A DNA stretch of 37,180 nucleotides from CAYJAZ01 sp964369165. GTDB taxonomy: Bacteria; Desulfobacterota; Desulfovibrionia; Desulfovibrionales; Desulfovibrionaceae. The translations under genes and the position numbers were made by a program. Shown piece after piece: positions 15,060 through 24,246 of the stretch. Location: the NCBI GenBank assembly GCA_964369165.1, contig CAYJFE010000015.1, positions 1 through 37,180 on the forward strand, written 5' to 3'. The notes beneath the pieces were generated by a model, which ran no database searches, was not told where the DNA came from, and saw only the letters and a program-made list of their open reading frames with translations. Every line of letters begins with the position of its first letter. Within the stretch, counting starts at the first letter, position 1.

Positions 15060-18000
15060 ATGCAAAGCTCTATAAATCAAATTAAAGCCTCGGCTGGTTC
15101 GGGCAAAACACATACAATCATAAATATCCTTCTTGCTCTTTTATTGAATGAAAAAAAGAGTATAAAGGATATTTTTTCTTCTGTTCTAGCTATAACTTTC
15201 ACGAATGCTGCGGCTGCGGATATGAAATCAAAATTGATTTCTCGCCTAAAATCTATAGCTTTAGGTTTAGAAGGTAATGCAAATCAGGCGCTTATTGCAA
15301 AAAGAAGTATTGATGGACTTATAGAAAATTACAATAGCCTCAATATGCGCACTATTGATAGTTTTCTTTTGATGGTTCTTCGTCAAAACCTCTTAGAAAC
15401 ACATCTTCCAGCTACATTTGATATAGCTTTTGATAAGGCTGAGTTTTTTGATCCACTCTTAGAAGAATTGGCCCATTCAGCTCTTGGGAATCAAAGTGCT
15501 AATCAAGAAAAACATGAATTAAGTCAAGAGCTTTTAACTCTTTTAGAGTATTATGAAAAAATGTATGAAGCCCTTTTTTATAATGTCTTACAAAAAGGCT
15601 TTCTTGGCACAAAAAAGATTCGTCAAGCATTGTATGAAGCACTCAATTTAATGGCTACATTGAGTCTTGATGAGCGTAATTTATTATCTTCTTCAAAAGA
15701 AGTGCATAATAAATACACAGAGGCATTTGAACAATTTGATTTTTATCTCAACACCTTAGATGCCTTTTTAGAAGAAAGGAAAACTATAGTTGCAAAAGGA
15801 AAGGATATTACTTTTGCGCCGTATAGGAAGGCTGTGCAGGAGTTTCGCTTACAAAGAAAATTGCCTTCATTTTTCCGAGCTGATGCTGAATCATTATTTT
15901 ATGCAATACTAAACAAAAAAGAAGCCGCTCGTCTTCTTGAACCAGAAAATAAAATTGATTATGCAAAAATAATTGAACTTATTGAAAAGATAGCTTTTTT
16001 TTATCAAAGAACATGGCTTTTATATAATGCACTGAAATATACAGCAGTGACAGATTTTACAAAATTAATCCTTGAATTACAAGATTTTGAAGAATATTCT
16101 AAAGAAAAACTTCTCTCTGACAGAATCAGTGAAATTTTGCTCAAGAGCATCAATGAAGAGGGCTTGTTCCCCACAATGCTCTCACATATGCCATTTGCAC
16201 TCGACTTTCTTTTGATTGATGAATTTCAGGACACTAATAGCAAGCAATGGGAAGTGATTTCTCATTTTGTTAGGGAAATACTCTCCCAAGGCGGAAATTT
16301 CACCTATGTAGGCGATGTGAAACAAGCAATTTATGCTTGGCGCGGCGGCGAGGCTGCACTTTTTGAAGATATACTTTTAGATTTTGATTATCCAAAAAAT
16401 TTCAAAACCTTAGACACTAATTGGCGCAGTGCAAAAAATGTGATTGCTTTTAATAATGCAGTATTTTCGCAGCTTAAAGATAAAGAATATGCAATTGAAT
16501 TATTAGATAAAATTTTTAAAAATCAGCACGAAGCAGTGAAATATGCACCAGAACTTCAAAAAATTTATGCAGATGTAGAGCAAGAAGTTTCAGAAAAATG
16601 GCTTCAAAAAAATCATGGAAAAGCAGCACTTTATCCTCTTCCTTCTATGCAAAAAAATGAAGACTTGTATATTCTCCTTAAAGAGCAAATACTTGATATT
16701 ATAAGAAAAGGGCGCGACCAATACCAATATAAAGATATGGCAATTTTGCTTCGCGATAATATTATGTGTGCGCAAGTAGCTCAATGGCTTACTGAAGCAA
16801 ATATTCCTGTAATTACAGAAGGTTCTCTGGAGATTACTTCTAATTTTGTCATTGGGCAAATCTTGTCATTAATTGACTTTTTAGCTGATGATGATAATAG
16901 CCTTGCACTGTGGCATTTTATTCATTTTGAAGGGCTTTTTTCTGAATCAATACAGGGTCTTAACCTCAAACTTCTCACTGTTTACGATGCACTTTCAGCA
17001 AAAAAAGAAGGAGTGACACTTTTCTCTTATTTGAAGGTCTATTCTCCACAATTTGCAGATCTTCTTGAAGAATGGAAAGAAGATTCACAAAAACTCAATC
17101 TTTATGACTTGTTATGTAAAATTTTTGAACAGACAGAACTTTTTATAAGAATGCCACAGCAAAGCGGATTTTTTTCACGATTTTTAGAAATAGTTTTCCA
17201 AGCAAGTACTCGAAATATAACAAGTATAAGAGATTTTCTGCACTATTGGAAAAGCGAAGGCTATAAGGAAAAAATTCCGATGCCAGAAAATGTTGATGCT
17301 GTTCGCATTCAGACTATTCACAAATCTAAGGGTGCTGAATATAAGTTTGTTTTACTTTGGAACGAAAAAAAACAGAGAGCTCTTGATGAACTTAAGCATT
17401 ATAATTTAGGTGAACTTTCATTTTTTGCTCCGCACTCTATATACCATACAGATTATGGAAATGATTTAAAAATTCAATCATTTGAAACATTAAACTTATT
17501 TTATGTTGCCTTCACTCGTGCAAAAGAAGAACTGCATATCTTGTATAAAAAGGGCAAAACAAGCAAGACAATTTCGCAAATGCTTGTAGAAAATGTACAA
17601 GAAATGTGCACATATAATGAATTAGAAAAAAATTACCTTTTTGGGGAGCATAATGCTCAAGTTGTTGAAAAATCAACTGAAAATCTTATTGGTGGAAATA
17701 GAGTAGAAGAAAAAAGAGATAGAGTGCAAAGCTATATGGCTTTGAAACAAAAAAAATTCACTTTGAATTTTCAAGAATTACAAGAGAGAAATTTGACATT
17801 AACGCCTTTAAAAAGAGGAACTTTAATACATCTATTTTTTGAAAAATATTTTAATCTGGCAAAGAGTGTTGACGCCGATGAGAGAAAAATTGCGGCCAAT
17901 ATACTAGCAGATAAAAATCTTTTAGCCGAAGATAAAGAGAGTTTATGCATTGAAATAATAGATATTTTCTCATGGATCAAAACTTTACCAGATTTTGAAC

Positions 18001-18266
18001 TTTGGCAAAAAAATTCTTTAAGTGAGCAAAGTATCCTAAGTGAAAGTAAAGAACTTTTGCGCTGTGATCTTTTTGTTATAACTCATGAAAAAATTATTGT
18101 GATCGACTTCAAAACAGGGCATGAAGATCAAAAGAATAAAACTCAAATTATTCAATATCTCAAGGTCTTATCGGGCATAGAGAACTTGAAAAATAAAGAA
18201 ATTGAAGGAAAAATTATCTATTTAGATTTGCGTAAAGTTATTGAATGTGGGGCAAGCGATGAATAA
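15060..18266 (+). CDS. addA: UvrD/RecB-family helicase-nuclease (AddA-like)
   Basis: Large (1068 residues) superfamily 1A DNA helicase with a C-terminal RecB-type nuclease, the AddA subunit type of recombinational double-strand break repair. Seen: Walker A ASAGSGKT (GSGKT 13-17), motif Ia AITFTNAAA, Walker B IDEFQDT (386-392), motif III GDVKQAIYAWRGG, motif IV NWRSAKN, motif V QTIHKSKGAEY and motif VI YVAFTRAKEE. Near the C terminus Asp1003 and Asp1016-Phe-Lys1018 form the PD-(D/E)XK nuclease core. The ATG at 15060 lacks a clear Shine-Dalgarno and is preceded by a GAGGAT/ATCCTC inverted repeat (15019-15055). It overlaps addB by 8 bases. RecB is less likely because the partner is AddB-like and no recC or recD is present. 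Confidence 0.9.
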   Translation: MQSSINQIKASAGSGKTHTIINILLALLLNEKKSIKDIFSSVLAITFTNAAAADMKSKLISRLKSIALGLEGNANQALIAKRSIDGLIENYNSLNMRTIDSFLLMVLRQNLLETHLPATFDIAFDKAEFFDPLLEELAHSALGNQSANQEKHELSQELLTLLEYYEKMYEALFYNVLQKGFLGTKKIRQALYEALNLMATLSLDERNLLSSSKEVHNKYTEAFEQFDFYLNTLDAFLEERKTIVAKGKDITFAPYRKAVQEFRLQRKLPSFFRADAESLFYAILNKKEAARLLEPENKIDYAKIIELIEKIAFFYQRTWLLYNALKYTAVTDFTKLILELQDFEEYSKEKLLSDRISEILLKSINEEGLFPTMLSHMPFALDFLLIDEFQDTNSKQWEVISHFVREILSQGGNFTYVGDVKQAIYAWRGGEAALFEDILLDFDYPKNFKTLDTNWRSAKNVIAFNNAVFSQLKDKEYAIELLDKIFKNQHEAVKYAPELQKIYADVEQEVSEKWLQKNHGKAALYPLPSMQKNEDLYILLKEQILDIIRKGRDQYQYKDMAILLRDNIMCAQVAQWLTEANIPVITEGSLEITSNFVIGQILSLIDFLADDDNSLALWHFIHFEGLFSESIQGLNLKLLTVYDALSAKKEGVTLFSYLKVYSPQFADLLEEWKEDSQKLNLYDLLCKIFEQTELFIRMPQQSGFFSRFLEIVFQASTRNITSIRDFLHYWKSEGYKEKIPMPENVDAVRIQTIHKSKGAEYKFVLLWNEKKQRALDELKHYNLGELSFFAPHSIYHTDYGNDLKIQSFETLNLFYVAFTRAKEELHILYKKGKTSKTISQMLVENVQEMCTYNELEKNYLFGEHNAQVVEKSTENLIGGNRVEEKRDRVQSYMALKQKKFTLNFQELQERNLTLTPLKRGTLIHLFFEKYFNLAKSVDADERKIAANILADKNLLAEDKESLCIEIIDIFSWIKTLPDFELWQKNSLSEQSILSESKELLRCDLFVITHEKIIVIDFKTGHEDQKNKTQIIQYLKVLSGIENLKNKEIEGKIIYLDLRKVIECGASDE

Positions 18267-21201
18267 TTCAAACTTTAAACTTTGTGATTGGAAAGAGAAT
18301 TTTTTTCCATATGTGTATAATTTTACAAAAGAAAAAACTCAAAACCAATGCGAGAAGGCTTTGCTTGTTTTTCCAACCTCGCGTGCGAGAAAAATTTGCA
18401 TTGAATATATACAAAGCATTGAAAAGAATATCTTTCTTCCTCAGATTTTGACTTTAGATGAATTTTTAGAATATTGTCAACTCAATCTATTTAGCACAGA
18501 TGAAATTTCTGCAACCCAAATTGATGTGCTAGATAATATATTTTTACTGTACGAAATTGTCCAAAAGGTGGCAAAACAATCTGAAAAAAAATATTTCAAA
18601 TCTTTACTGGGAAATACTCTTGAAAATCGTCCTTCATTTTTGCATAAGGAGTTGAAATCTTTTCCTTACTTTTATCAGTATGGACTTTCACTTTTTGAAA
18701 TCTTGCAGGAGTGTTTAGAAGAGTACAGTTTTGCAAATCCTATCACAAATGCCCATGATGCAGTTGATGACTTTTCTGCATTTTTGCTTTTAAATATTAG
18801 GCTTATTTTCGATAAATACAGAGAAGAACTAGACAAAAGAAATATTACAGTACGAAGTTACAATAAATATAAATTAGCTGAAAAAATACAAAAATTTTCA
18901 AGCGATAGTTTAACTGTTTTCAGTGATAAGAAAATAATATTCAGTGGCTTAGATATTTTGTGCAATGCTGATGAATGTGTTCTGAAGCATTTTGAAGAGA
19001 GTGGGGCAGAATTTTTATTTATCAGTGATCCAAAGCTTGCAAATGATCCTGAAAATGCTCACTGGTGCACAAGTTTTTATAAAGATTTGTCAAAAAAATG
19101 GAAGAAGCAGTTTGAGCTCTTGCCTTTCAAATATTCTGAAAATTATTCTATCAATTCAGATATTAAGCAAGTGTCCTCCATTGAAAATAAAGTGCAATAT
19201 TTTTTCCATCAAGCCTTTGATGTGCATTCGCAATTTCAAAACTTGACAATTCCCAAAGGTCCACAAAGAAAGGCTTGTGTTTTGAATTCAGAAGCTTCCT
19301 TACTCCCTTTGCTGTACACATTGAATAATGAATATGAAGAAAGTGAGCTGAATGTTGCACTTGGTTTTCCTCTAAGAGAATCAAAACTTTTTCAATGTGT
19401 TTTTTACTTAGAGGAAATGATAAAATCTTCAAGAAAAACTTTAGATAATAATGAACATTATCTCTATGATAACAATATGTTGTTAGGTTTATTATCTTAT
19501 GATTTTCTTCCATTTTTACGCGATGATATTAAACAGAATATTAAGATTAAATCAAGGCCTTATATTTCTTTAGTCGATGTATTTCAAGAAAAGCAAGATT
19601 TAGAAAATGCGATACAAATTATTGAGAAATGGGCTAAAATTGATAATTTATACAAACTTATTTTATGGATTGAAAATTTTGCTGATTTATTGAGTCATGC
19701 ATTTAAAGATAATAATTTTGAGCAGCTAGCTCTTCTTTCTTTGAAAGATATTGCGCAGAAGTGGAAACAGAAAGACTATCTTTCAGAATCCTTGTCGCAT
19801 GAATTGTGTGTGCGTATTTTCTTTGAAGAGTTGGGCAAAAAGACTATTCCTTTTGAGCATCACTCAGACGACGCGCTTCAAGTTCTTAGTCTTAATCAAA
19901 CGAAAAACTTGCAATATGATATTCTTCATATTTTTGATGTAAATGATGAATTTTTACCAGGAAAAAGGAAAGAAAATCCACTGCTTCCGGAAAAATTACG
20001 TCCGCTTCTTTCTTTGCGATCTCTGCATATTTTTGAACAAGTGAAGTCACATGCTTGGTACAAACTTTTAGCAGGTGCAAAAGAAGTGCATCTTTATTGG
20101 CAGGAATCTAGTTCTGCCGCCTTGTTCGATAGCAAAAAAATCAAATCTCCTCTTGTTGAAGAAGTCTTATGGAAGCTAGAGCAAGAAAATAATGCGCTTT
20201 TAGATGTGACACAGGCTTTAAAGAATAAAGAAAATCAATTCTATACACAAGCTTCTTGCGACTTAGAGCTTGTGCAAAGAAAGCACAGTATCACAGTGGA
20301 TGAACAAATAAGAAAGGATTTACATGAATTTTCTTTGAAAAGTTTTTCTGCCTCTTCTCTCGATGTTTTTCTAGAGTGTCCCTTGAAGTTTTTTTATAAA
20401 TACATATGTAATTTTAGCTCTGTAGATGTTATTGAAGAAGAGGATAATCACGCAATTGTTGGTACTGTTGTGCATAATTTTATTAAAAATCTTTATACTG
20501 AAAATGAATCTCTCGATAAAAGTCAACTCTATGCTCGTTTTGAAAATAATTTGAATCACTTAGACTCTTTACTACTTAAGGAAAATGCTTTTGAATTGTT
20601 TCCCTCAGAGAGTATTTTTTTGCTTAAAAAATCAATTCCTTATAGACTTAAGAAATATATTCATGAACAGCCAGATGAAGTGCATATAGCCTTGCTTGAA
20701 CGTAAACTGGAAGCTATTATTGACAATACTATGAAAATATACGGTTTTATTGACAGAGTGGACACAGTGCGTGATGCAAATGGCAAGAAAGAGAGTGTGA
20801 TTTATGACTATAAAACTGGGTCGCTAAAAAATCTTCCTTCTGCTGACTTTTGGAATAATAAAGCCGATACTTTTGAGGGACTTAAGCTTGACTCTTCTCA
20901 AGCAAGTGAAGGGCACCCTCTTTTGGCGGAGCTATATAAAGAAATGCCAAGCGTGCAATTGCCGCTATATTATTATTTGGCTTATGCCAATGCTTTAAAT
21001 CCTGCTAATGCTGCCTATATTGACTTGGCCGATACTTGCAAAGAGCATTGTCTTTTTGATGAAAATGTGACTGTTGATATGCCAAAAAAAGTTGCTATTG
21101 TATTGAAGTTTCTTCAAAATTATATGCAAAATATTGATGTTCTTTCTGCTCATAACCTTACTTCCTGCGATTTTTGTTCTTATGCTATTTATTGTAGTTA
21201 G
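18259..21201 (+). CDS. addB: AddB-like PD-(D/E)XK nuclease with Fe-S cluster
   Basis: Partner of AddA. The 980 residues begin with a degenerate helicase-like domain (VFPTSRARKICIEY, then LPQILTLDEFL) that has no Walker A, as in AddB. A central segment with HIFDVNDEFLPGK and a C-terminal nuclease follow. The Fe-S ligands of AddB-type nucleases are present: Cys707 in ECPLKFFYKY and Cys970, 973 and 979 in the final CDFCSYAIYC. The nuclease core has YGFIDRVD and IYDYKTG (Asp, Asp-X-Lys), then QLPLYYYLAY. I chose the ATG at 18259, which overlaps the addA stop as ATGAATAA and has a GGGG Shine-Dalgarno; a TTG at 18241 is possible. Translational coupling would give equal subunits. Confidence 0.85.
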   Translation: MNNSNFKLCDWKENFFPYVYNFTKEKTQNQCEKALLVFPTSRARKICIEYIQSIEKNIFLPQILTLDEFLEYCQLNLFSTDEISATQIDVLDNIFLLYEIVQKVAKQSEKKYFKSLLGNTLENRPSFLHKELKSFPYFYQYGLSLFEILQECLEEYSFANPITNAHDAVDDFSAFLLLNIRLIFDKYREELDKRNITVRSYNKYKLAEKIQKFSSDSLTVFSDKKIIFSGLDILCNADECVLKHFEESGAEFLFISDPKLANDPENAHWCTSFYKDLSKKWKKQFELLPFKYSENYSINSDIKQVSSIENKVQYFFHQAFDVHSQFQNLTIPKGPQRKACVLNSEASLLPLLYTLNNEYEESELNVALGFPLRESKLFQCVFYLEEMIKSSRKTLDNNEHYLYDNNMLLGLLSYDFLPFLRDDIKQNIKIKSRPYISLVDVFQEKQDLENAIQIIEKWAKIDNLYKLILWIENFADLLSHAFKDNNFEQLALLSLKDIAQKWKQKDYLSESLSHELCVRIFFEELGKKTIPFEHHSDDALQVLSLNQTKNLQYDILHIFDVNDEFLPGKRKENPLLPEKLRPLLSLRSLHIFEQVKSHAWYKLLAGAKEVHLYWQESSSAALFDSKKIKSPLVEEVLWKLEQENNALLDVTQALKNKENQFYTQASCDLELVQRKHSITVDEQIRKDLHEFSLKSFSASSLDVFLECPLKFFYKYICNFSSVDVIEEEDNHAIVGTVVHNFIKNLYTENESLDKSQLYARFENNLNHLDSLLLKENAFELFPSESIFLLKKSIPYRLKKYIHEQPDEVHIALLERKLEAIIDNTMKIYGFIDRVDTVRDANGKKESVIYDYKTGSLKNLPSADFWNNKADTFEGLKLDSSQASEGHPLLAELYKEMPSVQLPLYYYLAYANALNPANAAYIDLADTCKEHCLFDENVTVDMPKKVAIVLKFLQNYMQNIDVLSAHNLTSCDFCSYAIYCS

Positions 21202-21285
21202 TTGTGACTAATTTATTTTTCTTTATTATATCATGCAATTGAATGCTAAATCTAGGAAAATCAAGAAAATGTATAGAATTCTTTC

Positions 21286-21314
21286 TTGACCGACTCATTA
21301 TTGTGTTGTATGAA
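21286..21314 (+). promoter_or_regulatory. Sigma70-type promoter of the flavin oxidoreductase gene
   Basis: TTGACC (21286-21291), a 17-base spacer and TATGAA (21309-21314), with a predicted start near 21321. GAGG (21335-21338) then lies 9 bases before the ATG at 21348. This arrangement excludes the longer frame from 21243, which starts upstream of the promoter. Confidence 0.65.
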
Positions 21315-21347
21315 AGGAATCATATCACAAAAATGAGGTTAAAATTT

Positions 21348-22454
21348 ATGATACCAAGTTTAAAAATAGGCGATTTAGTTGCAAAAATTCCTGTTGTGCA
21401 AGGCGGAATGGGTGTTGGTGTTTCTTTATCAAAATTAGCCGCCGCAGTTGCTAATGAAGGCGGAATAGGAACAATTTCAGCCGCAATGATTGGCATGGGC
21501 GAGCCTGATGTTGTTAAAAATCCAATAGAAGCAAATATGCGTGCTCTTCGCAGAGAAATAAGAAAAGCAAAAGAAATGACTCAAGGAGTTGTGGGCGTTA
21601 ACATCATGGTTGCCTTGACAACTTTTGCGGATTCTGTGCGTACAGCTATTGAAGAAAGAGCAGATATTATCTTTGCAGGTGCGGGCTTACCTTTAGATAT
21701 GCCTAAGTATTTGAAAGAATTGTGCGAAGAAAAGAAAGAAAACTTTAAGACTAAACTTGTTCCTATTGTTTCTTCTGCTCGTGCTGCAACAGTTATTGCA
21801 AAAAAATGGCAAAGCCGCTTTGATTATACTCCTGATGCCTTTGTTTTAGAAGGCCCAAAAGCTGGCGGTCACTTAGGTTATGGCGAAACAGAAATCGATG
21901 ACGCAAGCTTCTCTTTAGAAAAAACATTGCCAGAGCTTGTTGCTGCTGTGAAGAAAATTGAAGAAGCAAGCGGGAAGAAAATTCCTGTAATTGTTGGCGG
22001 TGGTGTGTTTACTGGTGAAGATATGGCGCGTATGTTTGAGCTTGGTGCAAGCGGTGTTCAATTAGGTTCACGCTTTGTTGCTACAGACGAATGTGATGCT
22101 GATATCAAATTCAAGCAAGCTATGGTGGAAGCTACGGCAGATGATATTACAATCATCAAAAGTCCTGTTGGTATGCCAGGTAGAGCCATCAATGGTTCAT
22201 TTGTAAAAGAAGTGAAAGAAGGTAAAAGAAAGCCTGTGAAATGTGCTTTCAAGTGTCTACATACTTGTGATCCTTCTTCAGCGCCTTATTGCATTTCAAG
22301 CGCGCTTATTGCTGCAGCGAAAGGAAAGCTTGAAAAAGGTTTTATCTTCTGCGGCTCTAACGCTCCATTGATTAATAAAATTACTTCAGTGAAAGAGCTT
22401 ATGCAATCTTTGAAAGAAGAATTTGTTAACAGCTATAAATCATTGAAGAAATAA
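21348..22454 (+). CDS. NAD(P)H-dependent flavin oxidoreductase, nitronate monooxygenase/FabK-like family
   Basis: A 368-residue TIM-barrel FMN protein. Seen: the N-terminal PVVQGGMGVG FMN-binding strand, NEGGIGTISAA, GVNIMVA, GPKAGGHLGYG with the family His near the active site, IPVIVGGGVFTGEDM (phosphate binding) and GASGVQLGSRF. The same fold covers nitronate monooxygenases, FabK enoyl-ACP reductases and less defined oxidoreductases, so the substrate is open. An unusual C-terminal four-cysteine group (Cys299, 303, 307, 315; CX3CX3CX7C) sits after the barrel and could bind metal or an Fe-S cluster. It is a single-gene unit with its own promoter and terminator. No fatty-acid synthesis genes are adjacent, which argues weakly against FabK. 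Confidence 0.8.
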   Translation: MIPSLKIGDLVAKIPVVQGGMGVGVSLSKLAAAVANEGGIGTISAAMIGMGEPDVVKNPIEANMRALRREIRKAKEMTQGVVGVNIMVALTTFADSVRTAIEERADIIFAGAGLPLDMPKYLKELCEEKKENFKTKLVPIVSSARAATVIAKKWQSRFDYTPDAFVLEGPKAGGHLGYGETEIDDASFSLEKTLPELVAAVKKIEEASGKKIPVIVGGGVFTGEDMARMFELGASGVQLGSRFVATDECDADIKFKQAMVEATADDITIIKSPVGMPGRAINGSFVKEVKEGKRKPVKCAFKCLHTCDPSSAPYCISSALIAAAKGKLEKGFIFCGSNAPLINKITSVKELMQSLKEEFVNSYKSLKK

Positions 22455-22477
22455 ACTCATTACAATGCTTTTTACAA

Positions 22478-22512
22478 GTGCTCAAGGCTACTATGCTTTG
22501 AGCACTTTTTTT
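22478..22512 (+). terminator. Intrinsic terminator after the flavin oxidoreductase gene
   Basis: Stem GTGCTCAA/TTGAGCAC (22478-22505) with an internal extension (GC/GC around a short loop) is followed directly by a run of T up to 22512. Strong and correctly placed, 24 bp after the stop codon. Confidence 0.9.
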
Positions 22513-22975
22513 GTGCCCTTCACTAATTACTTGAAACTTAAAGAAAAAAAGTGATTTTGATGTATGAAAAGTATAATTTTGCTGAAAAACATTTAAAGAT
22601 TTTCTAACTTCGCATGATAATAAAGAAAAAATATTTTAATTTTGAAGTTTAAAATGAGCTTTAAAAATCACCTTAAGTAGTTTAAATATATTAACATTTT
22701 ACGACTTTTTATAAAGAAAATTTAGTCTAATACTAACAATTATTTTGAAAAATTTTAAAAAAACCTTACAAAAAGTCTAGACATTTTTTTCATTTTATGT
22801 TTTTATCAACTTACGGAACAAATGACAAAAAAGTCACTCCAGTTTAGGAACATTTGAATGTGAAAAGAACGCAAATGGCACTCTGTTTTTTTTAAATAAT
22901 TTGAAGGCAGTTTGCAAGTAGCATGAAAGTAAACTGGATAGATTGCAAAACATAGAGGTAAAGGGGATAACGCTG
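22513..22975. other. Gene-free AT-rich region upstream of ftsA
   Basis: About 460 bases with no plausible coding frame. It contains many A- and T-runs, an 8-bp palindrome GTCTAGAC (in AAAAAGTCTAGACATTTT), a TGAC-A6-GTCA inverted repeat and several weak -10-like hexamers such as TATAAT near 22575. No clear -35/-10 pair is close to ftsA. It most likely holds the ftsAZ promoter and regulatory sites. I find no tRNA or tmRNA ends in it. Confidence 0.5.
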
Positions 22976-24214
22976 ATGGCTAAATCAGAATTCATTGTTG
23001 GATTAGATATAGGAACAACTAAGATATGTGTAGTTGTTGGCGAACTTACCGAAAATGGAAAGATAAATATCCTTGGAGTTGGCGAAAGCGTTTCAACTGG
23101 GCTTCGCAAAGGTGTGGTGGTAAATATTGAACAAACAGTTCAATCTATTGAAAAAGCACTTCAAGAAGCTGAGTCAAAAGCTGGTTTAGAAATTCGTTCT
23201 GTATATGCTGGTATTGCAGGAAGTCATATTTCTGGAATTAATAGTAATGGCGTAATAACCATTAAGGGTGATGAAGTCACTCAGCGTGATGTTGAGCGCG
23301 TGCTTGACGTTGCTCGTGGTATTGCAATTCCAATGGATAGAGAAGTTATTCATATTTTACCTCAAGAATACATCGTTGACGATCAACACGAAATCGTTGA
23401 CCCACTTGGTATGAGTGGTGTACGTCTTGAGGCGAAGGTTCATATAGTTACAGGTGCTGTGACTTCAGCGCAGAATATTGTTCGCTCTTGCCACAAAGCA
23501 GGGCTTGATGTTTGCGATATTGTTTTAGAAGCTTTGGCTTCATCAAAAGCAATATTGACTCAAGAAGAACGTGAGATTGGTGTTGCCATTGTTGATATCG
23601 GTGGCGGAACTTCAGACATCGCTGTTTTTGCTAACGACTCAATCAAATACACTGGTGTGGTTGCTCTTGGGGGTAATAACCTTACCAATGATATCGCCTT
23701 TGGATTAAGAACACCTGTAGACAAGGCTGAAAAAATCAAAACAAAGCATGGCTGCGTTTTGATAAGTGAAGTTGGCCCTGATGAATTTATTGATGTTCCT
23801 AGTGTTGGTGGTAGAGAACCAACAAGGCTTCCAAGACGTATGCTTGCTGAAATCTGTGAGCCACGTATGGAAGAGATACTTATGATGGTTAATCAGGAAT
23901 TAGAACGTTCTGGTTACAAAAACCAACTGGCAGCAGGTATTGTTTTGACTGGTGGTTCCGCTTTGATTAGTGGTTGCCGTGAATTAGCAGAGCAAATATT
24001 TAATATGCCTGTTCGAATTGGTACACCTCGTGAACTCGGTGGTGTGAAGGATTTTGTAAATTCGCCTAAGTTTGCAACTGCGGTTGGGCTTTTACACTAT
24101 GGCGCGGAAAAGGAAAATTCAGAAAGTCGTTTCCGTATCCGCCAAGACAACAACACAACATTATTCGATACGATCTTGACACGTATGAAGAAATGGGTGT
24201 CTGAAATTTTATAA
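22976..24214 (+). CDS. ftsA: Cell division protein FtsA
   Basis: Actin-like ATPase that anchors FtsZ to the membrane and recruits the divisome. The 412 residues show the phosphate-1 loop GLDIGTTKICVVVGE at the N terminus, the 1C domain insert, phosphate-2 VDIGGGTSDIAVF, the adenosine motif VLTGGSALISG, and a C-terminal amphipathic helix (TRMKKWVSEIL) of the membrane-targeting type. The start at 22976 is preceded by AAAGGGGA at 8-9 bases; an in-frame ATG at 22943 would add 11 non-family residues. ftsZ follows 32 bp later. The usual upstream partners ftsQ and the mur genes are absent; a terminator and a 460-bp gap precede it. Confidence 0.95.
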   Translation: MAKSEFIVGLDIGTTKICVVVGELTENGKINILGVGESVSTGLRKGVVVNIEQTVQSIEKALQEAESKAGLEIRSVYAGIAGSHISGINSNGVITIKGDEVTQRDVERVLDVARGIAIPMDREVIHILPQEYIVDDQHEIVDPLGMSGVRLEAKVHIVTGAVTSAQNIVRSCHKAGLDVCDIVLEALASSKAILTQEEREIGVAIVDIGGGTSDIAVFANDSIKYTGVVALGGNNLTNDIAFGLRTPVDKAEKIKTKHGCVLISEVGPDEFIDVPSVGGREPTRLPRRMLAEICEPRMEEILMMVNQELERSGYKNQLAAGIVLTGGSALISGCRELAEQIFNMPVRIGTPRELGGVKDFVNSPKFATAVGLLHYGAEKENSESRFRIRQDNNTTLFDTILTRMKKWVSEIL

Positions 24215-24246
24215 ACTGTATTATAACAAGCTTGGAGGTTATTGTT

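Noticed and set aside
21243..21347. Longer flavin oxidoreductase starting at 21243
   Set aside because: The start would lie upstream of the TTGACC/TATGAA promoter, and the added 35 residues are not family-like.
22513..22975. tmRNA or other structured RNA gene near ftsA, given smpB in the window
   Set aside because: No tRNA-like ends, no CCA terminus and no tag-like frame could be seen; the region is simply AT-rich.
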